A DNA stretch of 64,000 nt, taken from the NCBI GenBank assembly GCA_002424845.1, contig DILD01000091.1, positions 1 through 64,000 on the forward strand. Reading direction: 5' to 3'. Shown here piece after piece: positions 14,606-23,884 of the stretch. The stretch is from Thiobacillus denitrificans (GTDB taxonomy: Bacteria > Pseudomonadota > Gammaproteobacteria > Burkholderiales > Thiobacillaceae). The notes beneath the pieces are model-generated. The model made no database searches, was not told where the DNA came from, and saw only the letters and a program-made list of their open reading frames with translations. The number at the start of each line of letters is the position of its first letter. Position 1 is the stretch's first letter. Position numbers and translations under genes: made by a program.

Positions 14606-16840
14606 TCAGGTTCCAACTCGACCGCCATCGTTCTTGGTGATCACGATAGTAGCGGAACGCGGCCGTGCAGACGCGCCACCTGCACCATAGCCCATGTTGC
14701 CCGGCCAATGGCTGGTGTATTTGGAGGGATCGCCAATATTTGCCTGGGCAGTCCCCTCGCCCGGATGCTGAATGTTGACGAACAGCGCCCGACCATCCGG
14801 AGACTCGCACAGGCCCGTGATCTCGCAATCCTTCGCGCCGACCAGAAAGCGCTTCAGCGTATCCGCTGTGGGCTGCTTGCCGCGGTAGGTCGTCACATTG
14901 GTGCCTGACACCGTAACCGTGTCGCCATCGCCCACCTGCCCTGGCAGGGCGGCCAACATCATGCAATTGGTCACGTCGGTATAGGCGCCATCGTCGGTCT
15001 GGATCCAGCAGATGCCGGTGGAGGGGGAGAACACCAGGCCATCCGGGCTGGAAAAATCCTGATCGGTGGTGAGGCCGGACAGGTTGATGGCGGAACCGGC
15101 GGTGGATTCGGCGCCGAACAGATATACATCCCAGGTAAAACGCGTAGCGGCGGCATCACTGCCGTTCTCACGGATGCGAATGATATGACCGTTGACATTG
15201 CCCGTGTTGACCGTGGAGGTTCCCTTTACGTCACTGTAAACACGTGGGTTGGCCGCGTCCGGGGCGACCTGGGAACCCGTGGGATTGAGGCGGCGGTTGC
15301 TGTTGTTGGTCAAGGTAAAATAAACCTCGCCATTGGCCGGGTTGACTGCGCACCACTCGGGGCGGTCCATCTTGGTGGCGCCTACTGCATCACCGGCCAG
15401 ACGGGAATTGACAGAAACATCAGCCTGATCGGCAAAGGGATAGGTAGCGTAGCCGGACACGGTCGAATTGCTGATGGACAACTCCAGCCAGGTGCCGCTG
15501 CCGTCGGCATTGAATCGAGCCACGTAAAGCTTGCCGTCATCCAGGTACTCGCTGCCCACGGTCAGGCGATCGGAACGGGTAGCATCGGCGGCCACCCAGT
15601 TCTTGGTGGACACCCACTTGTAGATATATTCGTTGCGGGCGTCATCACCCTGGTACACCACAATGGGCTTGCCTGCCACAGGAATGGCGAAGGCAGCCGA
15701 CTCGTGCGCGAAGCGGCCCAGCGCGGTGCGCTTGCGCGCGGCAACGGTCTTGTCATAGGGGTCGATCTCGACGATATAGCCCATGGTATTGAGTTCGTTG
15801 CGGTAGTCGGCCATCGCGGTGGAACCGATCAGGCTGATATCCCAGCGCGCATATCTGTCCTCCGTGCCGCTGGTCTCCCAACCATGACGGCTGCCTGCAC
15901 CCTGGGAGCGGCCATAGCGCTTGAGCGAAACCACACTCTTGCTGTCACCCGCGTCGATTCGCGCCTGGTCGTCAGCCGCATTACGAGTGAAATAGCCTCC
16001 CCAGTTTTCCTCGCCGGTCAACAACGTGCCCCACGGGGTTTTGCCGGTACCGCAGTTATTCAAGGTGCCACGGGTCATGGTGCCAGCGGTCGAATACCTG
16101 GTGACCAACAGATCGTCGCCACGGGCGGGCCCATGGATTTCCACCGGAGTATTCTGATGAATGCGGAAGTTGAAGGCGGAATCCCGCACATAGGCAAACT
16201 TGCCGCTGTTTTTCCTGACCTCGAACACCGTGATGCCGTGGATGGCCATTTCCTTGTCCACTTCGGCAGCCGGACGCGGCAACGTGCTGGTTCCGCCATC
16301 GGCATGCAGGAAGAAAGATGAGCGTGTCTCGTCGGTCGTGGCCTCATGGTTCATGCCAATCAGTGCACGGTCGTTGCTGGCAGGATCGGGCGTGCCGCTA
16401 GCGGAAAGGCCGAAATATTCCATGCCGTCGTGGTGGTCGCCAAAACGGTTCTCGTAGTCGGCGTCGTTGCCCAGGTTGCCGTAAGCACCGGTGGCAGCAC
16501 GCAGCGGATCACCCAGAGCGCACAACACCGAGAAGCTGTAGCCGGCAGGCACGCTGACGGCATCGGCCAGACTCTTCGAGACCGCCGTAAACCCCAACAG
16601 TTTTTCCGTATTGTCAGGTGCAGCGGCCGCGTTGTCGCTGTCGCTATTGCAGCCTGCCAGGGCAGTCATCGACACCCCGCCGAAAATGGCCATGGCGCCG
16701 GTGCCGGCGCTGCCCAGCATAAAGTTTCTGCGGCTCAGGCGAGCACTCAGAATCGATTCGAATGTCGGGCTGGGAGATTCGTTGTAGCCAACGTCATCGG
16801 GATCGATGCTGTTATCGGTCAGCTTGGTGCGATCGTTCAT
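14606..16840 (-). CDS. PhoX-family alkaline phosphatase, Tat-exported (DUF839)
   Basis: PhoX-type enzymes are Ca2+/Fe3+-dependent phosphatases that release phosphate from organic esters outside the cytoplasm. The 744-residue protein has a twin-arginine signal (SRRNFML, Arg37-Arg38) whose hydrophobic stretch ends in a lipobox-like LAGC (Cys64), so it may be a Tat-exported lipoprotein. Family segments include GMNHEATTDE, TGEENWGGYF, SPDGLVFSP and CESPDGRALFVNIQHPGEG (all within DUF839). It stands alone between ccmA and gspN with its own candidate Pho box and terminator. Residue-level metal ligands were not checked by alignment. Confidence 0.88.
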   Translation of the reverse strand: MNDRTKLTDNSIDPDDVGYNESPSPTFESILSARLSRRNFMLGSAGTGAMAIFGGVSMTALAGCNSDSDNAAAAPDNTEKLLGFTAVSKSLADAVSVPAGYSFSVLCALGDPLRAATGAYGNLGNDADYENRFGDHHDGMEYFGLSASGTPDPASNDRALIGMNHEATTDETRSSFFLHADGGTSTLPRPAAEVDKEMAIHGITVFEVRKNSGKFAYVRDSAFNFRIHQNTPVEIHGPARGDDLLVTRYSTAGTMTRGTLNNCGTGKTPWGTLLTGEENWGGYFTRNAADDQARIDAGDSKSVVSLKRYGRSQGAGSRHGWETSGTEDRYARWDISLIGSTAMADYRNELNTMGYIVEIDPYDKTVAARKRTALGRFAHESAAFAIPVAGKPIVVYQGDDARNEYIYKWVSTKNWVAADATRSDRLTVGSEYLDDGKLYVARFNADGSGTWLELSISNSTVSGYATYPFADQADVSVNSRLAGDAVGATKMDRPEWCAVNPANGEVYFTLTNNSNRRLNPTGSQVAPDAANPRVYSDVKGTSTVNTGNVNGHIIRIRENGSDAAATRFTWDVYLFGAESTAGSAINLSGLTTDQDFSSPDGLVFSPSTGICWIQTDDGAYTDVTNCMMLAALPGQVGDGDTVTVSGTNVTTYRGKQPTADTLKRFLVGAKDCEITGLCESPDGRALFVNIQHPGEGTAQANIGDPSKYTSHWPGNMGYGAGGASARPRSATIVITKNDGGRVGT

Positions 16841-17197
16841 TGGTATGCCTCTCTAGGATTATCTGGACGGAAGGCGCGATACCCCGGTCAACATGGGGCC
16901 TCGCACGCCTGCGGATTCTGTAGCGCGCGCATGACAGGATCGTGACGATTTCCTTACGACGCCATGAAGGCGGCCCCATTGGGGGGCATGTACCAGACTG
17001 CATACCAAACGAAGTGGTCAGGGGGGTGGAGATATAACCGCAGGGAGGCGACCTCTGCTGTTAAGTGCCGCCTGCTTTTAGTTCAAGAGGAGAGGACCAA
17101 ACCAGACTGATGCTGGTGTCGCTTGAACCGTTGCAATGGTTTCAAAGACAAGTCGGTTGATACGTGTGAGTGCGCCAGCACCCCGGTTCCCGAGACA
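16841..17197. other. phoX upstream region
   Basis: A 357-bp stretch between the phoX start and the gspN stop. Apart from the candidate Pho box at 16931-16959, with a TACAGA -10-like hexamer 8 bp beyond it, nothing was recognised. No clear gspN terminator was seen. Confidence 0.5.
16931..16959 (-). promoter_or_regulatory. Candidate Pho box (PhoB site) upstream of phoX
   Basis: On the minus strand three heptamers repeat every 11 bp: TCGTAAG (16959-16953), TCGTCAC (16948-16942) and CTGTCAT (16937-16931), separated by 4-bp spacers. PhoB sites are tandem 11-bp units with CTGTCAT-like heptamers. The last unit matches exactly and the others partly. It lies about 90 bp upstream of the phosphatase start. 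Confidence 0.6.
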
Positions 17198-17974
17198 TCA
17201 GTGACCGAGCTGAAGCCCTCGGCTACCATCTGCCTGAGCGGGCCCGATCAGGCTCAACAGCCCATCCAGCTCAGCCTGGACCTCTTGCGCGGGGCGCACA
17301 GTTCCCCTGAAAGCGAGGCCTTGGCGTGGCTCCCATTGACCCGCCCCCTGAAGAAACAAAGGCCCTGATTCCGTCGTCAGCTTCAATCTCAGCCTGTTGT
17401 CCGCCCCTTCGACATCTACACGATAGCTGCCAAGCAGCGGACGCACCCGGCCCGAAACCGCATCGAGCCAGCGTAGTGAGGCCTGGCCTTCGAGTTTTCC
17501 CGTACGGCCGAGCAAAAGGTAACGGGTTTCAAAAACAAGCCGGCCACCCGGTTGCCATAGAGCAAGATCGGGCGACAGCTGCTCCAGCCAGTTGGCCGGC
17601 AACTCGGCATGCACATCCCGTAACGCTGCGCCCGCCGACCCCGCACTCAGCACGGCCGTGGCATCCACGCCAGCGCCGGACAGTTCCAGCCTGTAACCCA
17701 GTTGACCCACGAAGAGGTCGAGAGGCTTCAACTGCCAGTTCAACTGGCCCAGCTGAAGTTCCAATCCGGATGCGAACTTCACCTGAGCGCGCTCGGCATG
17801 GCCGCGCCATAGGCTGCCCTGCTCATGATCGAGCTTCACGACCTGCTGGGTCAGTTGCGGCAGCACCCATGCCAGCAAACTGGCGGGGGCCCAGACGACC
17901 AGCAAAGTCAGGTAAACCAGCGTGGCCGACAGGTAGTGCGGCCATCGAAAGCGAAAGCGCTTTTGATCGGCCAT
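17198..17974 (-). CDS. gspN: Type II secretion system protein GspN
   Basis: GspN is a bitopic accessory protein of type II secretion found in some operons only. The 258-residue product has an N-terminal membrane helix (about 14-38) and a beta-rich periplasmic region. The frame contains a TTG one codon earlier, but ATG 17974 overlaps the gspM stop as TGATG and is preferred. It is the last gene of the twelve-gene gsp operon. Sequence identity is weak in this family, so position is important evidence. Confidence 0.85.
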   Translation of the reverse strand: MADQKRFRFRWPHYLSATLVYLTLLVVWAPASLLAWVLPQLTQQVVKLDHEQGSLWRGHAERAQVKFASGLELQLGQLNWQLKPLDLFVGQLGYRLELSGAGVDATAVLSAGSAGAALRDVHAELPANWLEQLSPDLALWQPGGRLVFETRYLLLGRTGKLEGQASLRWLDAVSGRVRPLLGSYRVDVEGADNRLRLKLTTESGPLFLQGAGQWEPRQGLAFRGTVRPAQEVQAELDGLLSLIGPAQADGSRGLQLGH

Positions 17975-18465
17975 CAATCGCCGCCGGCCAGCAGCACGTC
18001 AACACGGACCCGGCCCGCGTCGTCGGTGGCCTCGATGCGGGCGGACTCCACGCGTACGCCATGACCAGTCTGCAACTCGTTCAGCCAGCCCAGCCATTCG
18101 TCAAATACCACGCGCGGCAATACCACCCTGACTTTCCCGGCACCTTGCGGGGTAATCGACTCGATCCGGTCACGCAGGCCGCCCGCAATCGCCCGCTGTT
18201 CGACCACCTGGCCCAGACTGCCGGCCTGTCGAGTGACTGCAGGCTGTATTTTCAGGCGAGCAACTTCCTGAGCGTTCTGCTGCAACTGCCGGGCCTGATC
18301 ACGTAACTGCGGCAGGGTCTGACGCAATTGCGCCACCTCGCGCTGCATCGGCAGCCAGCCGTACGCAAATAACAGAAACAGTGCCAAAAGCGCCGCGCCG
18401 CCAGCAAGGGCGAAGCGCTCACGCGGCATGCGAGTACGCCAGAACTGTATCAATGCATCTTTCAT
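17974..18465 (-). CDS. gspM: Type II secretion system protein GspM
   Basis: GspM binds GspL in the inner-membrane platform that couples the GspE ATPase to the pseudopilus. The 163-residue protein has a short cytoplasmic tail, a membrane helix (about 18-36), a helical stretch rich in Gln, and a small alpha/beta periplasmic domain. The gene overlaps both gspL (ATGA) and gspN. Confidence 0.9.
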   Translation of the reverse strand: MKDALIQFWRTRMPRERFALAGGAALLALFLLFAYGWLPMQREVAQLRQTLPQLRDQARQLQQNAQEVARLKIQPAVTRQAGSLGQVVEQRAIAGGLRDRIESITPQGAGKVRVVLPRVVFDEWLGWLNELQTGHGVRVESARIEATDDAGRVRVDVLLAGGD

Positions 18466-19703
18466 GGCGTATTCCCCGTAACCACAATCCGCACCATTGG
18501 CTGCGCGCCATCCCCTTCGAGATGTTGCAACTGGCTGACCAGCCCGGCATCCAGCAAACGTTTGAGCACCCCATCCGCGGCAGCCTGGTCAGGCAAGGCC
18601 ACTTCAAGGCTGAGCTGGTTCGCCTCATAGTGGACAGCACGCAGATTGCTGCGCTGACTGGCGTCGAGCGCAGTCGCCGTGCGCGCGAGCAAAGGCAGAA
18701 AATCGAGTGGTGCAAGTTGCCCTGCCGCACCGCGCAGTTCAGCAAGCTTGCGCTCCATCTGCAGAGGGGCGTCGACAACCACGCGCGCATCGGGAAAGGC
18801 TTCGCGGAAGCTTTTTTCCATCGCCGTCTGCAATTGCCGTTTCTCGTGACTCAGCAAAAACCACTCGACCGTAGTCGCGCCGACCTGCAATACGGCGATC
18901 AAGCCAGCCAGAATCAACGGCAGCCGCAAACGGGACCACCCGTCTCGCAACAAGCCCGAGGAGGTGAACTCCCCCTGCAGCAGATCGATCCCCGCAACGG
19001 GAAGATCCGGATGATGCAGAGGGGACCACTCCATGCCCACCTCAACAGTCATCCCAAGCGCATGGCGCCATGCTTCGACATCAGGGGTGGGTGTGTTTTC
19101 ATGCAAGCGCAACAGCAGACGGTGAGGCAATTCCGAGGCTTCGCGTGCTTGCGCCACACTCAGCGCAAGCGCGACAGGCGGCTGTGCAGATGAGCCGCCG
19201 TCAAGGCTCATGCCAGATTGCGATCCTGTGCGCAAGAATCCACTACGCCCGTCCCACACCATCACCCAGCCATCATCCGGTAATTCGGGCAACAGGGTTT
19301 CCGGCCAGGCATGGCGCGGACGCAGGCCCGCATCACTCAAGCGGGACAACACACGGCCCAGCAGGGTCCGGTCGATCACTGCAAGGGCTGTCTGATCATC
19401 CGCAAAGGTCGCACCGGTAGCCACATGCACCGAATCCGGCTCGGCAATCAACTTGTCCTCAATCGCGTAGGACAGCATCTGGCGCATTTTCTGTCGATTG
19501 CCACGCGGCAGCGCGGCACGTGTCAGCAGCACCCAGTCAGCCGGAATAATCAATTCGCAGGTTTCGGCGCGCGGCAAACTGGCGAGTGTGGCGCTGCCGG
19601 AAGCAAGGCACTCGCCACGCGCGCCCAAACGGCACCATGGCAATGGTGCCGCAGGCTCGACGTCAGGCCAGTGGGAAGGAATATGGATACGCAGCAAGCT
19701 CAT
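18462..19703 (-). CDS. gspL: Type II secretion system protein GspL
   Basis: GspL recruits GspE to the membrane. The 413-residue product has an N-terminal cytoplasmic actin-like domain (about 1-245), one membrane helix (about 258-278) and a periplasmic ferredoxin-like domain. It lies 18 bp after gspK and overlaps gspM. Typical length. Confidence 0.9.
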   Translation of the reverse strand: MSLLRIHIPSHWPDVEPAAPLPWCRLGARGECLASGSATLASLPRAETCELIIPADWVLLTRAALPRGNRQKMRQMLSYAIEDKLIAEPDSVHVATGATFADDQTALAVIDRTLLGRVLSRLSDAGLRPRHAWPETLLPELPDDGWVMVWDGRSGFLRTGSQSGMSLDGGSSAQPPVALALSVAQAREASELPHRLLLRLHENTPTPDVEAWRHALGMTVEVGMEWSPLHHPDLPVAGIDLLQGEFTSSGLLRDGWSRLRLPLILAGLIAVLQVGATTVEWFLLSHEKRQLQTAMEKSFREAFPDARVVVDAPLQMERKLAELRGAAGQLAPLDFLPLLARTATALDASQRSNLRAVHYEANQLSLEVALPDQAAADGVLKRLLDAGLVSQLQHLEGDGAQPMVRIVVTGNTP

Positions 19704-19721
19704 GGTCAGGGTTCGATTGAA

Positions 19722-20636
19722 TCAGATATTCTTTTGCCATACCAGCTTCGGCCAGGCGGTGGATTCGCGCTCAAGCAAGGCTTGCAAGCCCACTTTTGCA
19801 CGGCCAAAACGGGCGTGGCCTGAAACCAGAAAGTAGCGGCTGCCAACACTCAGCAAGGCTTCGTTGATCTGGCCGACCGACTTCGGCAGGTGCGCACGAA
19901 AATCAGCGATATCCTTGAAATGCCGATCCTCCCGTGCCTTCACCATTTCCCTTGCCTGATCCAGCGTCAGGTCCGGGATCACTGCCGCGAGCACTTCCGG
20001 GGGGGCCGTATTGACGTTGACCGGGGTCGGTTGAGGCAAAGCCGTCACAAAGGGACGCAAACGTTCCAGCGCATCAGCATTGAAGTTTTTCAAACGAGCA
20101 AGGCCGTCTACCGTGGTTAGCGGCCTGTTGGCCGCCCGGCGAGGCGGGTCGAGCGCCAGATAATCGCTATCCTCAGCACCACCCGGGTAGGTCACATCCG
20201 CATTGGGGTCAATCCAGTCTGCCACCAGGGCAGCCAGCTCCGGCGGCAATGCCAGCAGCCCCAGCAGTTTGCGGAAAACCGCGATATCGGCTGCACTCGT
20301 CCCGCCAGATCGCACCAGATTATTCAGATTGAAAAGCCCCTGCTGATCGACAAGCCGGCCGGTCAGCTCACCGCCATCAACCGGCAGCGGTGCCAGTGCA
20401 TTCGCCCATCCCTCGCCCAGATGGTCGACCTGATTGTCCCGCGCATCCTGGGCCAGAATCGAACGCGCCCATTGCATCGCAGCCTGCACGACCGCTCGGC
20501 TCTGAGCCTGCTCACTCAGGTTTTCCACCTGACGCACCCACAGTTGCTGCTGCCATGCCATGAATGAGGCGGCACTCGCTACCAGCGCCACGACGAGGAT
20601 CGCACTGATCACCGCCAGTCCGTGTTGTGTTTTCAT
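19722..20636 (-). CDS. gspK: Minor pseudopilin GspK
   Basis: GspK caps the type II secretion pseudopilus with GspI and GspJ. The 304-residue protein has a short leader ending at Gly6 (QHG), followed by the hydrophobic helix LAVISAILVVALVASAASF. As in other GspK proteins, the canonical Glu5 is absent. The large insert and the helix-hairpin-helix-like TPVNVNTAPPEVLAAV segment fit the family. It overlaps gspJ and precedes gspL. Confidence 0.93.
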   Translation of the reverse strand: MKTQHGLAVISAILVVALVASAASFMAWQQQLWVRQVENLSEQAQSRAVVQAAMQWARSILAQDARDNQVDHLGEGWANALAPLPVDGGELTGRLVDQQGLFNLNNLVRSGGTSAADIAVFRKLLGLLALPPELAALVADWIDPNADVTYPGGAEDSDYLALDPPRRAANRPLTTVDGLARLKNFNADALERLRPFVTALPQPTPVNVNTAPPEVLAAVIPDLTLDQAREMVKAREDRHFKDIADFRAHLPKSVGQINEALLSVGSRYFLVSGHARFGRAKVGLQALLERESTAWPKLVWQKNI

Positions 20637-21226
20637 GGCAGTGCAAACACCCGTGTCACACTGATGCCGCTATCGAGTTCAACCACCACTTCCAGCGCGG
20701 TCGGCAGCCCTGCTGCCACGCCCGGCAACGGCCAGCGCATTTGCCAGTTCCCCTTGCCGTCCAGGTAACGCAACTCGAATCGGTTTACCCGCTCCAGAAG
20801 CGCATGCACAACAGGCTCGCTACGCGGTGCCTGATCCAGTACCGGCCACACCAGTTGTTCGATGACGCCGTTATTGAGCCGGTAGCCATGGCGCTGCACA
20901 TCGGCCAGCACCCCGGTCTGCCAGGCCATGCCCATGCGACTGAAGCTCAATTGCGCATCGTTGGCGCCAAAAGCATGCGGGTTGCCAACCAGCGCTGGCT
21001 GCTGCAAATCGCCGCTGTCACGCACTGGCCGGTTCACCACGGTATTCATGTCCTGTTCAATCTGCCCCAGCGTAAGCGCCAGATCGCGCCAGCGCCGGTT
21101 ATCTTCGGCCAGATGCTCTCGCGTCTGCATCACTGAAGCCAGTCCACGGTAGGACAGCACCGACATCAACGCGAAGATCGTCAACGCGACCAGCATTTCA
21201 ACCAGGGTGAAGCCACGCTGTCTCAT
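20633..21226 (-). CDS. gspJ: Minor pseudopilin GspJ
   Basis: GspJ is a minor pseudopilin of the tip complex. The 197-residue precursor starts MRQRGFTLVEMLVALTIFAL, which contains the prepilin peptidase site (G|FTLVE) and the membrane helix. It overlaps gspI and gspK as ATGA. The gene for the prepilin peptidase is not in this window. Confidence 0.94.
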   Translation of the reverse strand: MRQRGFTLVEMLVALTIFALMSVLSYRGLASVMQTREHLAEDNRRWRDLALTLGQIEQDMNTVVNRPVRDSGDLQQPALVGNPHAFGANDAQLSFSRMGMAWQTGVLADVQRHGYRLNNGVIEQLVWPVLDQAPRSEPVVHALLERVNRFELRYLDGKGNWQMRWPLPGVAAGLPTALEVVVELDSGISVTRVFALP

Positions 21227-21600
21227 TGGCTGGTCGCGCGCGCCAGATAGCCCGTCAGCCTTGACAGCGCATGTTCACGGCCCGGCTCGCCCACACTGAT
21301 CTCTATGCGGCGAAAAGCCTGATTGGGCGTTGGGCTGACGGTTTCTCGCCATGCCAGCATGAGGCCGGCCTGTTCCGCTTCCCCTTCGCGCGTGCCGATG
21401 TCTGGCCACGCGCGACGTGCCTGCAGTTCAGCCAGGCGATTCTGGGCAACCCAGCTTGCCAGCATACGTTGACGCAACTCAACCGAGCTGTCGGCCATCA
21501 TCACCGACGCACGACTGGCAGCAGCCAGGGCAACCGCCAGGATCGCCAGCGCAACCAGCACCTCGATCAGGGTAAAACCCTGCACAAGCCGGTTGCTCAT
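21223..21600 (-). CDS. gspI: Minor pseudopilin GspI
   Basis: GspI nucleates the pseudopilus tip. The 125-residue precursor has the prepilin signal QG|FTLIEVLVALAILAVAL near the start and a short globular domain with the WRETVSPTPNQAFRRIEI region typical of the family. It overlaps gspH and gspJ by 4 bp each. Confidence 0.94.
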   Translation of the reverse strand: MSNRLVQGFTLIEVLVALAILAVALAAASRASVMMADSSVELRQRMLASWVAQNRLAELQARRAWPDIGTREGEAEQAGLMLAWRETVSPTPNQAFRRIEISVGEPGREHALSRLTGYLARATSQ

Positions 21601-22088
21601 TCGTCTTGTTCCCGCTGCGACTCGACGCGTATTCGGCCAAGGCTGTCACTGCTGATGCGTGCATGTGCGCTTTTAAGCACCAGATCGGCAGTGAACGGCA
21701 CGCTGTTTCCGGACGGCAGGAACAGCAGACGCTCGCCTGGTGACTGGCCGGACTGATTCAATTGCAGGGCCGCCAGTTGAATGTCATTCCCAAATACATG
21801 ATCCTTCAGCAAGTCATCGCCGCCGCGAGGCACCCACTGGTTATCTTCGTTCAGCGCCCAAAAACGATAGCCCGCCCGTTCCATCGTCAACGCGACCGGC
21901 TCTCCCGATGCCACCGCCTGATCGCGCGCCTGCTCCAGCAGCAGCGCCAGCCGCTGCGCCTCGTTTGCCAGTACGCGATCGTCATCCGGCATCAGGCGCA
22001 CGCCCACCAGGCCGACCATGATTCCGATGATCACCACCACCACCAGAATTTCGATCAGGGTGAAACCGCGCTGCCTTACAAATCCCAC
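21597..22088 (-). CDS. gspH: Minor pseudopilin GspH
   Basis: GspH is a minor pseudopilin linking the tip to the GspG shaft. The 163-residue precursor carries RG|FTLIEILVVVVIIGIM and the GspH segment NEAQRLALLLEQARDQAVASG. It overlaps gspG by 13 bp and gspI by 4 bp, consistent with coupled translation. Confidence 0.94.
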   Translation of the reverse strand: MGFVRQRGFTLIEILVVVVIIGIMVGLVGVRLMPDDDRVLANEAQRLALLLEQARDQAVASGEPVALTMERAGYRFWALNEDNQWVPRGGDDLLKDHVFGNDIQLAALQLNQSGQSPGERLLFLPSGNSVPFTADLVLKSAHARISSDSLGRIRVESQREQDE

Positions 22089-22522
22089 GAACCGATATCC
22101 GCGTTGTTGCCCTCTCCGCCCGCCGCCCCGTCTGCTCCCAGGCTGAATACATCGATCTCGCCGCGCAGCCCGGGGTTCAGGTATTGATAAGGCGCGCCCC
22201 AGGGATCATTGGGCAGGCGCTCGATGTAGCCGCCCGCCTTCCAGTTTCCCGGGATCGGTCCGGAAGTCGGCCTTTCCACCAATGCATGCAGGCCCTGCTC
22301 GGTGGCCGGATAGCGCACGTTATCCAGCCGATAAAGATTCAGGGCCTGCTTGATCGCGGCAATGTCCTGCTTGGCGGCAACAATGCGCGCCTCATCGGGG
22401 CGCCCCATGATTTTCGGCACCACGAGAGCCGCCAGAATGCCGAGGATAGCGACCACCACCATGATCTCGATCAAGGTGAAACCGTGCATGGCCATACTTG
22501 ATTTACGTGACCCGGATTTCAT
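22076..22522 (-). CDS. gspG: Major pseudopilin GspG
   Basis: GspG forms the shaft of the type II secretion pseudopilus. Starting at ATG 22522, which has GGAG about 9 bp upstream, gives 148 residues. The precursor has a short leader, cleavage at HG|FTLIEIMVVVAILGILAAL, and the family C-terminus (YPATEQGLHALVERPTSG, LPNDPWGAPYQYLNPG, GADGAAGGEGNNADIGSW) with its calcium-binding loop. A longer in-frame start exists but is less well supported. A 131-bp spacer precedes it. Confidence 0.96.
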   Translation of the reverse strand: MKSGSRKSSMAMHGFTLIEIMVVVAILGILAALVVPKIMGRPDEARIVAAKQDIAAIKQALNLYRLDNVRYPATEQGLHALVERPTSGPIPGNWKAGGYIERLPNDPWGAPYQYLNPGLRGEIDVFSLGADGAAGGEGNNADIGSWDL

Positions 22523-22653
22523 GCCATTTCTCTCCCAATAAAGCAGTGGGTAAATAATTAACCCGTTTTTCAATAAGCTGCAGCAGAAGCACGCCTCTTT
22601 GCGCGTGCATTCAGCCGGGCAGGAAGTTCAGCGGTTTGGCGCAGCCACACATA

Positions 22654-23871
22654 TCAACGCACCAACTGGTTCATCTCGAAAATCGGCAGCAGGATCGCCA
22701 GCACAATCACCAAAACCACCACGCCCATCACCACGATCAACAGGGGCTCCAGCAAGCTGGTCAGCCCCATCACACGATTTTCCATCTCACGGCTCTGCTG
22801 TGCAGCCGCACGCTCCAGCATGTGCACCAGACGACCGCTCGCCTCGCCGCTGGCAATCATGTGCACCAGCATGGGCGGAAACAGTTTGGCGACAGCAAGG
22901 GCCCGGCTCAGGCTTCCGCCCTCACGCACCCTGCGCGCCGCCTCCTCAACGGCCTGCCGCATGGGCAGATTGTTCACCACCCCTGCCCCAGCCTGAAGCG
23001 CAGCAAGCAGCGGCACCCCGCTGCCCACCAGAATGGCCATCGTGCTGGCCAACTGGGCACTGTTGACGCCGCGCACCAACGTCCCGACCAGAGGCAAGCG
23101 CAGCATCCATTGATGAAAGCGAAAACGCGTCGATGGCAATCGGAGCGCCCGCCGTGCCGACCAGATTGCCAGTCCAATCACAATCAGCCATAGCCAGCCG
23201 CTGGCACGCAAAAAATCACTCAACCCGATCAGCGCACGCGTCAGCCACGGCAGCGTCTGGTGGGTATTCTGGAACACGTTTACCACCTGTGGCACCACAT
23301 AGGTCAAAAGGCCAAGCACCACCGCACCTGCAACCAAAGAGACGATGGCCGGGTAAATGAAGGCCAGCCCGACTTTCTGCCGCAGCGCCTGATGCGACTC
23401 GGTGTAGTCGGCCAGACGTTCCATCACCTCGCCAAGACGGCCGGATTGCTCGCCCGCCGCAACCAGCGTCACATAAAGCTCGGGAAACACACGCGGATAC
23501 TTCTGCAACGCACGTGCCAGGGTATGTCCCGCCAGCACCTCGCCGCGCACACCGGCCAGCACCTGTCGCTGATAGTCGGTATCGGCCTGCTCGATCAAGG
23601 CATTGAGTGTCTGTTCGACCGGCAAACCGGCTGCCAGCAGCGTGGCAAACTGCCGGGTGACCAGACTGAGTTGCGTACCGGACAGGCCGCGCCGCCAGTG
23701 CCAGCGGTTGCTGCCGTGTGCGATCGTGGCTTCGGACACCGCAGCCACTTCCGCCACCAACAGGCCCTGTTCGCGCAATCGCGCTCGCAACTGGCGTGCA
23801 GTATCGGCCTCCTGTACCCCCTTCCTCAGGCGGCCGGAAGCGTCATAAGCCTCGTAGCGAAATGCAGCCAT
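22654..23871 (-). CDS. gspF: Type II secretion system inner-membrane platform protein GspF
   Basis: GspF is the polytopic platform protein of type II secretion. The 405-residue product has two homologous cytoplasmic GspF domains separated by membrane helices (about 170-190, 220-240 and 375-398) and family motifs such as AFIYPAIVSLVA. Start ATG 23871 (MAAFRYEAYDASG) matches homologues. The frame is open further upstream but would overlap gspE. Confidence 0.95.
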   Translation of the reverse strand: MAAFRYEAYDASGRLRKGVQEADTARQLRARLREQGLLVAEVAAVSEATIAHGSNRWHWRRGLSGTQLSLVTRQFATLLAAGLPVEQTLNALIEQADTDYQRQVLAGVRGEVLAGHTLARALQKYPRVFPELYVTLVAAGEQSGRLGEVMERLADYTESHQALRQKVGLAFIYPAIVSLVAGAVVLGLLTYVVPQVVNVFQNTHQTLPWLTRALIGLSDFLRASGWLWLIVIGLAIWSARRALRLPSTRFRFHQWMLRLPLVGTLVRGVNSAQLASTMAILVGSGVPLLAALQAGAGVVNNLPMRQAVEEAARRVREGGSLSRALAVAKLFPPMLVHMIASGEASGRLVHMLERAAAQQSREMENRVMGLTSLLEPLLIVVMGVVVLVIVLAILLPIFEMNQLVR

Positions 23872-23884
23872 GGGATACCGTCGT

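Noticed and set aside
14187..14966. 259-residue minus-strand frame in the ccmA-phoX gap
   Set aside because: Its first part lies out of frame inside phoX and the rest has no recognisable features; it also crosses the phoX terminator.
15185..16321. 378-residue plus-strand frame inside phoX
   Set aside because: Antisense shadow; the phosphatase frame is longer and has a Tat signal and family motifs.
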